Translations under genes and position numbers: made by a program | The notes under the pieces: model-generated | What the model saw: the letters and a program-made list of their open reading frames with translations, nothing else | Databases searched by the model: none | What the model was told of the DNA's origin: nothing | Shown: positions 60,704-64,000 of the stretch, in pieces | Layout: every line of letters begins with the position of its first letter | Numbering within the stretch: the stretch's first letter is position 1 | Assembly: GCF_015354315.1 (NCBI RefSeq) | Contig: NZ_JADKYY010000012.1 | Coordinates: 1 to 64,000, forward strand | Source: Planobacterium oryzisoli | GTDB taxonomy: Bacteria; Bacteroidota; Bacteroidia; Flavobacteriales; Weeksellaceae | Length of the DNA stretch: 64,000 nucleotides | Direction: 5' to 3'

Positions 60704-61918
60704 ATGTATTCGATTATAGATATTGAAGGGAACGGAGCGGCATACCGAAAAGAAAGCATCATAGAAATTGCCATCTACCGCTACGACGGAAGAAAAATTA
60801 CCGATCAGTTTATTTCGCTAGTAAATCCCGAGGCAGAGATAACCAGCTTCGTACAAAAACTCACCGGCATATCCCCCGCCATGGTGCGCAGCGCACCGAA
60901 ATTTCATGAGATTGCCCGCCGCGTGCTGGAAATCACGGAAGGAACCACTCTGGTGGGTCACAACATCGAATACGATTACCGCATGCTGCGACAGTCCTTT
61001 AAGCGCCTCGGCTACGACTATAAAATAGAAACCCTCGATACCATTCCCCTCTCCCAGGAGCTTTTGCCCGAAGCGGAGAGCTATGCTCTGGGAAAACTGG
61101 TCAAAGATCTGGGAATACCCCTGACCGACCACCACCGCGCCGCGGGGGATGCCCGGGCCACGCTGGATCTTTTTAAAGTACTGATGAGTAAGGACCGGAA
61201 AAACGAGATTATCCAGAAGCTGCACGAAAAAACCAACGCCAACACCTACGTCAATAAGGTGCGCGACCTAACCCAGGATCTTCCCGGGGAAAAAGGGATC
61301 GTGTATTTTCAGAATGCAGCAGGGACCATTCTCTACTCGAACTACGTGGATGATATCAATAAAGCCGCCAAAAAGCTGCTGCATTCCAAAGCAAAAAGGC
61401 TGGAGAAAGTGCAGAAAGACTCCGAGCAGATTCATTACGAGCTGGTAGGAGGGGAGCTAACGGCCGCTCTGCTGCTGTTATCCAAAGGGATACTAGACCG
61501 CGCGCCCAGCTCCTTTGGTCTCTATACTACCAAAAAGGGACTGAGCATTGAGCGCAAGACCCCGCAGAGAAAAACCGCGCCCCTCCTTGAATTTAAGTCC
61601 TATACCCAGGGCCTAAAAGCCTACAACTATATTAAAAGCCGCTTCTCCTCTACGCAGGAGCTTATAAGCTTTCTGGACCTGAGTACCCGTACAGAGCTCT
61701 GGACCTTCCCCGGAAGGATTCTTGGGGAAAGTGCGTTTCTGGTGCTTAAGCAGGGCCAGGCCGAATCGTTCGGGTTCTTCGAGCTGCATACCCAGATAAA
61801 TACACTGGCTAAAATTCAAAGCCTCTCCATGGAGCTTCCCCCCGAAGCCAAGCTAGAGAACCTTCTGAAAATGGCCCTCCTCAAAGGAGAAATCCATGCC
61901 ATGGGGCTCCCGGAGTGA
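60704..61918 (+). CDS. DnaQ-like exonuclease fused to a degenerate GIY-YIG/UvrC-like part
   Basis: A 404-aa protein. The N-terminal DEDDh exonuclease domain (1-170) has Asp6/Glu8 in DIEGNG, Asp91 in NIEYDYRML and His144/Asp149 in HHRAAGDA. From about 190, LPGEKGIVYFQNAAGTILYSNYVDDI follows the pattern of the UvrC N-terminal GIY-YIG nuclease, but the second tyrosine motif and the catalytic Arg are not recognisable. The last 150 residues are of unknown fold. It is a possible proofreading or repair nuclease. Confidence 0.85.
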   Translation: MYSIIDIEGNGAAYRKESIIEIAIYRYDGRKITDQFISLVNPEAEITSFVQKLTGISPAMVRSAPKFHEIARRVLEITEGTTLVGHNIEYDYRMLRQSFKRLGYDYKIETLDTIPLSQELLPEAESYALGKLVKDLGIPLTDHHRAAGDARATLDLFKVLMSKDRKNEIIQKLHEKTNANTYVNKVRDLTQDLPGEKGIVYFQNAAGTILYSNYVDDINKAAKKLLHSKAKRLEKVQKDSEQIHYELVGGELTAALLLLSKGILDRAPSSFGLYTTKKGLSIERKTPQRKTAPLLEFKSYTQGLKAYNYIKSRFSSTQELISFLDLSTRTELWTFPGRILGESAFLVLKQGQAESFGFFELHTQINTLAKIQSLSMELPPEAKLENLLKMALLKGEIHAMGLPE

Positions 61919-61936
61919 ATTTAACTTCCCGCAGCG

Positions 61937-61967
61937 TTGTCTAGTTGGTTGGTATCCACTATTTTTG
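61937..61967 (+). promoter_or_regulatory. promoter of lysA (TTG-N20-TATTTTTG)
   Basis: TTG (61937-61939), a 20-nt spacer, then TATTTTTG (61960-61967) followed by GCAC. The predicted start site is near 61973. Confidence 0.65.
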
Positions 61968-62053
61968 CACTCTAATTATACGCCTCAGTGGCTAGCATGG
62001 AAACTCCTTTTTTTTAGGATACTATGACGCCAGGCACCAATTTGCTTCAACCC

Positions 62054-63253
62054 ATGACAGACCAGGAACTTCTTCAGGCCGCAGCGACCTACCAGACGCC
62101 GCTCTATGTATACAATCTTGACCAGATTGCTCTGCGCTATAAAAAGCTCTCCGGAGCGTTCTCTGCAGATACCCGTTTTTTCTACGCGGCTAAAGCCCTG
62201 ACCAACATCAATGTACTTAAGTACATCGAGTCGCTGGGCGCGGGACTGGACTGCGTCTCCATCTACGAAGTACAGCTGGGCCTACGCGCAGGATTCTCTA
62301 AAGAGCGGATCCTCTTTACGCCCAACTGCGTGGATCTTCTCGAGATTGAAGAGGCCATGGGACTGGGCGTGCACATAAATATTGATAATATCTCCATTCT
62401 TGAACAGTTTGGAAACAAATACGCCGGATCCTATCCTATTTTCGTGCGTATCAATCCCCATATCTATGCCGGGGGAAACCACAAGATCTCCACCGGCCAT
62501 ATCGATTCAAAATTCGGAATTTCCATCCACCAGCTCCGCCATATCGAGCGTGTGATGCAGTCCACGGGACTTAATATCGAAGGACTGCATATGCATACGG
62601 GCAGTGAAATAAAAGACGCCGAGGTATTCTTGCAGGGACTGGAAATGATGTTCGAACTGTGCAGTCATTTTCCCAACCTCAAGTACCTGGATATGGGAAG
62701 TGGCTTTAAAGTTCCCTACCAACCTTCCGATATGGAAAGCGATGTCGAGAGTCTGGGCTCCAAAGTACAGGTGGCCGTGGAGGCGTTTTCCAAAGAAAGC
62801 GGAAAGAAGATGCAGATCTGGTTTGAGCCGGGAAAATACCTGGTGAGCGAATCGGGACACTTCCTGGTGAAGGCCAATGTTATTAAACAGACTACCGCTA
62901 CAGTGTTTGTCGGTGTAAACTCCGGGTTCAATCATCTGATCCGCCCGATGTTCTACGATTCCTACCATACAATAGAAAACATTTCCAACCCTTCAGGCCC
63001 GGAGCGTATCTACACGGTGGTAGGCCATATCTGCGAGACCGATACCTTTGCCTGGGACAGAAAACTCACCGAGGTACGCGAAGGCGATATCCTGGTGTTT
63101 CGAAATGCCGGAGCCTACGGTTTTGAGATGAGCTCGAACTTCAACTCACGCCTGCGCCCTGCCGAAGTACTGTACCACGACGGCGAGTTTCACCTGGCAC
63201 GGCGCCGCGAAACCTTTGAAGATCTGCTTCGAAACCAGATCGAAGTGCTGTAA
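62054..63253 (+). CDS. lysA: diaminopimelate decarboxylase
   Basis: Last step of lysine synthesis, decarboxylating meso-diaminopimelate. A 399-aa PLP enzyme of the alanine racemase-like fold with the PLP Lys47 in YAAKALTN, HTGSEI, the phosphate loop in EPGKYLV and the substrate Cys of CETDTFAWDR. The C-terminal GAYGFEMSSNFNSRLRPAEV is intact. An in-frame ATG at 62024 with a weak AGGA before it would add ten residues; 62054 fits homologues that begin with a short polar helix. Confidence 0.94.
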   Translation: MTDQELLQAAATYQTPLYVYNLDQIALRYKKLSGAFSADTRFFYAAKALTNINVLKYIESLGAGLDCVSIYEVQLGLRAGFSKERILFTPNCVDLLEIEEAMGLGVHINIDNISILEQFGNKYAGSYPIFVRINPHIYAGGNHKISTGHIDSKFGISIHQLRHIERVMQSTGLNIEGLHMHTGSEIKDAEVFLQGLEMMFELCSHFPNLKYLDMGSGFKVPYQPSDMESDVESLGSKVQVAVEAFSKESGKKMQIWFEPGKYLVSESGHFLVKANVIKQTTATVFVGVNSGFNHLIRPMFYDSYHTIENISNPSGPERIYTVVGHICETDTFAWDRKLTEVREGDILVFRNAGAYGFEMSSNFNSRLRPAEVLYHDGEFHLARRRETFEDLLRNQIEVL

Positions 63254-63367
63254 AACGGGTGCCGCTCAAGTAAAGTCTTACGTTTGCCTAATTGTTACGT
63301 GGGGGTTTTGCAGGGGATTTTCTTTGCATGGTACAGAGAATTTGTGCCATTCTGTCAGTTATTTTCC

Positions 63368-63375
63368 TATATTTG
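63368..63375 (+). promoter_or_regulatory. -7 element TATATTTG of miaB
   Basis: A perfect TAnnTTTG match followed by GCAC. A TTTG at 63341-63344 is 23 nt upstream, a little too far for the consensus. Confidence 0.55.
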
Positions 63376-63442
63376 CACCATCAGTATACTGCGTAGCAAA
63401 GGATGCTTGTGTTCTGATAATTAACGATTTAAACCCTAGAGT

Positions 63443-64000
63443 GTGGAGCAAAAATATATAGACGAATCCAAACAAGGCGAGGCCTACGCCATTGCCGAGA
63501 GGCCTGAAAATTCCAAAAAACTCTTTTTAGAGAGCTACGGATGCCAGATGAATTTCTCCGACAGTGAGATTGTGGCCTCCATTTTAAGTCAGCAGGGCTA
63601 CAATACCACTGCCAATGTAGAGGAAGCGGACCTTATCCTTCTTAATACGTGTTCCATTCGTGAGAAAGCCGAACAGACCGTGCGCATGCGTCTCTCCCAG
63701 TTCAAAAAACAAAAGGAGCAGAACCCTTCGTTAACAGTAGGTGTTCTAGGATGCATGGCCGAGCGCCTGAAAACCAAATTCCTCGAAGAAGAGCACCTGG
63801 TGGATTTGGTGGTTGGACCCGACGCCTACCGCGACCTTCCCAATTTGCTCAAGGAAACCGAAGGGGGCAGTGATGCGATCAATGTGATTCTCTCCAAAGA
63901 GGAAACCTATGCGGATATTTCTCCGGTGCGGCTGGGCGGAAACGGCGTGACGGCTTTTGTGACCATTACACGGGGCTGCGATAATATGTGCACCTTCTGT
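63443..64000 (+). CDS. miaB: tRNA ms2i6A37 methylthiotransferase MiaB, 5' part
   Basis: A radical-SAM enzyme that adds the methylthio group to i6A37 of tRNA. 186 codons are present and the gene runs off the right edge. The N-terminal methylthiotransferase domain has the three cluster cysteines in YGCQMN, NTCSIR and LGCMAER. The radical-SAM motif CDNMCTFC is the last thing visible. The start is GTG at 63443 (VEQKYIDES); I see no better ATG. It fits with miaE at 37757 acting later on the same nucleotide. Confidence 0.95.
   Translation, partial: MEQKYIDESKQGEAYAIAERPENSKKLFLESYGCQMNFSDSEIVASILSQQGYNTTANVEEADLILLNTCSIREKAEQTVRMRLSQFKKQKEQNPSLTVGVLGCMAERLKTKFLEEEHLVDLVVGPDAYRDLPNLLKETEGGSDAINVILSKEETYADISPVRLGGNGVTAFVTITRGCDNMCTFC

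Noticed and set aside
1-64000. CRISPR arrays, rRNA genes, complete prophage or full insertion sequences
   Set aside because: No regularly spaced repeats, rRNA sequence or transposase genes were found on either strand.

Overview
The window looks like chromosomal DNA of a Bacteroidota bacterium in class Flavobacteriia, most likely near Chryseobacterium in the Weeksellaceae. The reasons are a complete alternative complex III (act) operon, three GLPGLI-family secreted proteins, a ribosomal protein bL21 with a long C-terminal tail, and many promoters of the Bacteroidota form TTTG-N19-TAnnTTTG. A tryptophanase suggests an indole producer. By eye most of the window has intermediate GC, but about 43.0-48.25 kb is clearly more AT-rich. 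I computed no composition values.

Layout. 0.1-3.5 kb: SelO protein-AMPylase, a polytopic membrane protein and a SPOR-domain protein. 3.7-12.1 kb: actABCDEF, with the monoheme cytochrome fused to the pentaheme subunit; a strong terminator follows and no terminal-oxidase genes come next. 12.2-19.7 kb: a lipoprotein, apt, a membrane TPR protein, ribH, a DUF2130 protein, a nuclease, a zinc peptidase, a TonB-C-like protein and a DMT transporter. 19.7-26.9 kb, mostly minus strand: a TPR protein, glmM, the feoAB ferrous-iron operon with a tiny Cys-tailed partner, a GLPGLI protein and a DUF2520 dehydrogenase. 27.0-30.8 kb: an ECF sigma/anti-sigma/Spy-like triad, then lepA. 30.9-35.7 kb: an outer-membrane receptor-GLPGLI pair, a KdsC-like phosphatase and Maf. 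35.7-42.2 kb: tryptophanase, DUF502, MiaE, a small membrane protein, an acyltransferase, rplU-rpmA and an EEP-fold membrane protein.

42.4-48.3 kb is the accessory part: a glycine-zipper stress protein, a truncated repeat protein, GNAT, a lipoprotein, amt, and a broken gene after amt. Then comes an islet of about 1.5 kb bounded by a 39-bp copy of the 3' part of tRNA-Asn. The islet holds a 43-codon peptide gene with its own promoter and terminator, a GLPGLI gene and a truncated C39-like gene. This is my best candidate for something undescribed.

48.4-64 kb: rseP, a nitrilase-fold amidase, and two adjacent sulfur-detoxification units (TauE plus lipoprotein; CstB-like persulfide dioxygenase, rhodaneses, YgaP-like protein, thioredoxin). 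Both units carry the same TGTAAC-type palindrome at the same distance from the promoter, pointing to one Crp/Fnr-type activator. After these come a GreA-like factor, a copper-type TonB receptor with a Cys-rich partner and an intercistronic hairpin, a HerA-like ATPase, a DnaQ exonuclease fused to a degenerate GIY-YIG-like part, lysA, and the 5' end of miaB running off the window.
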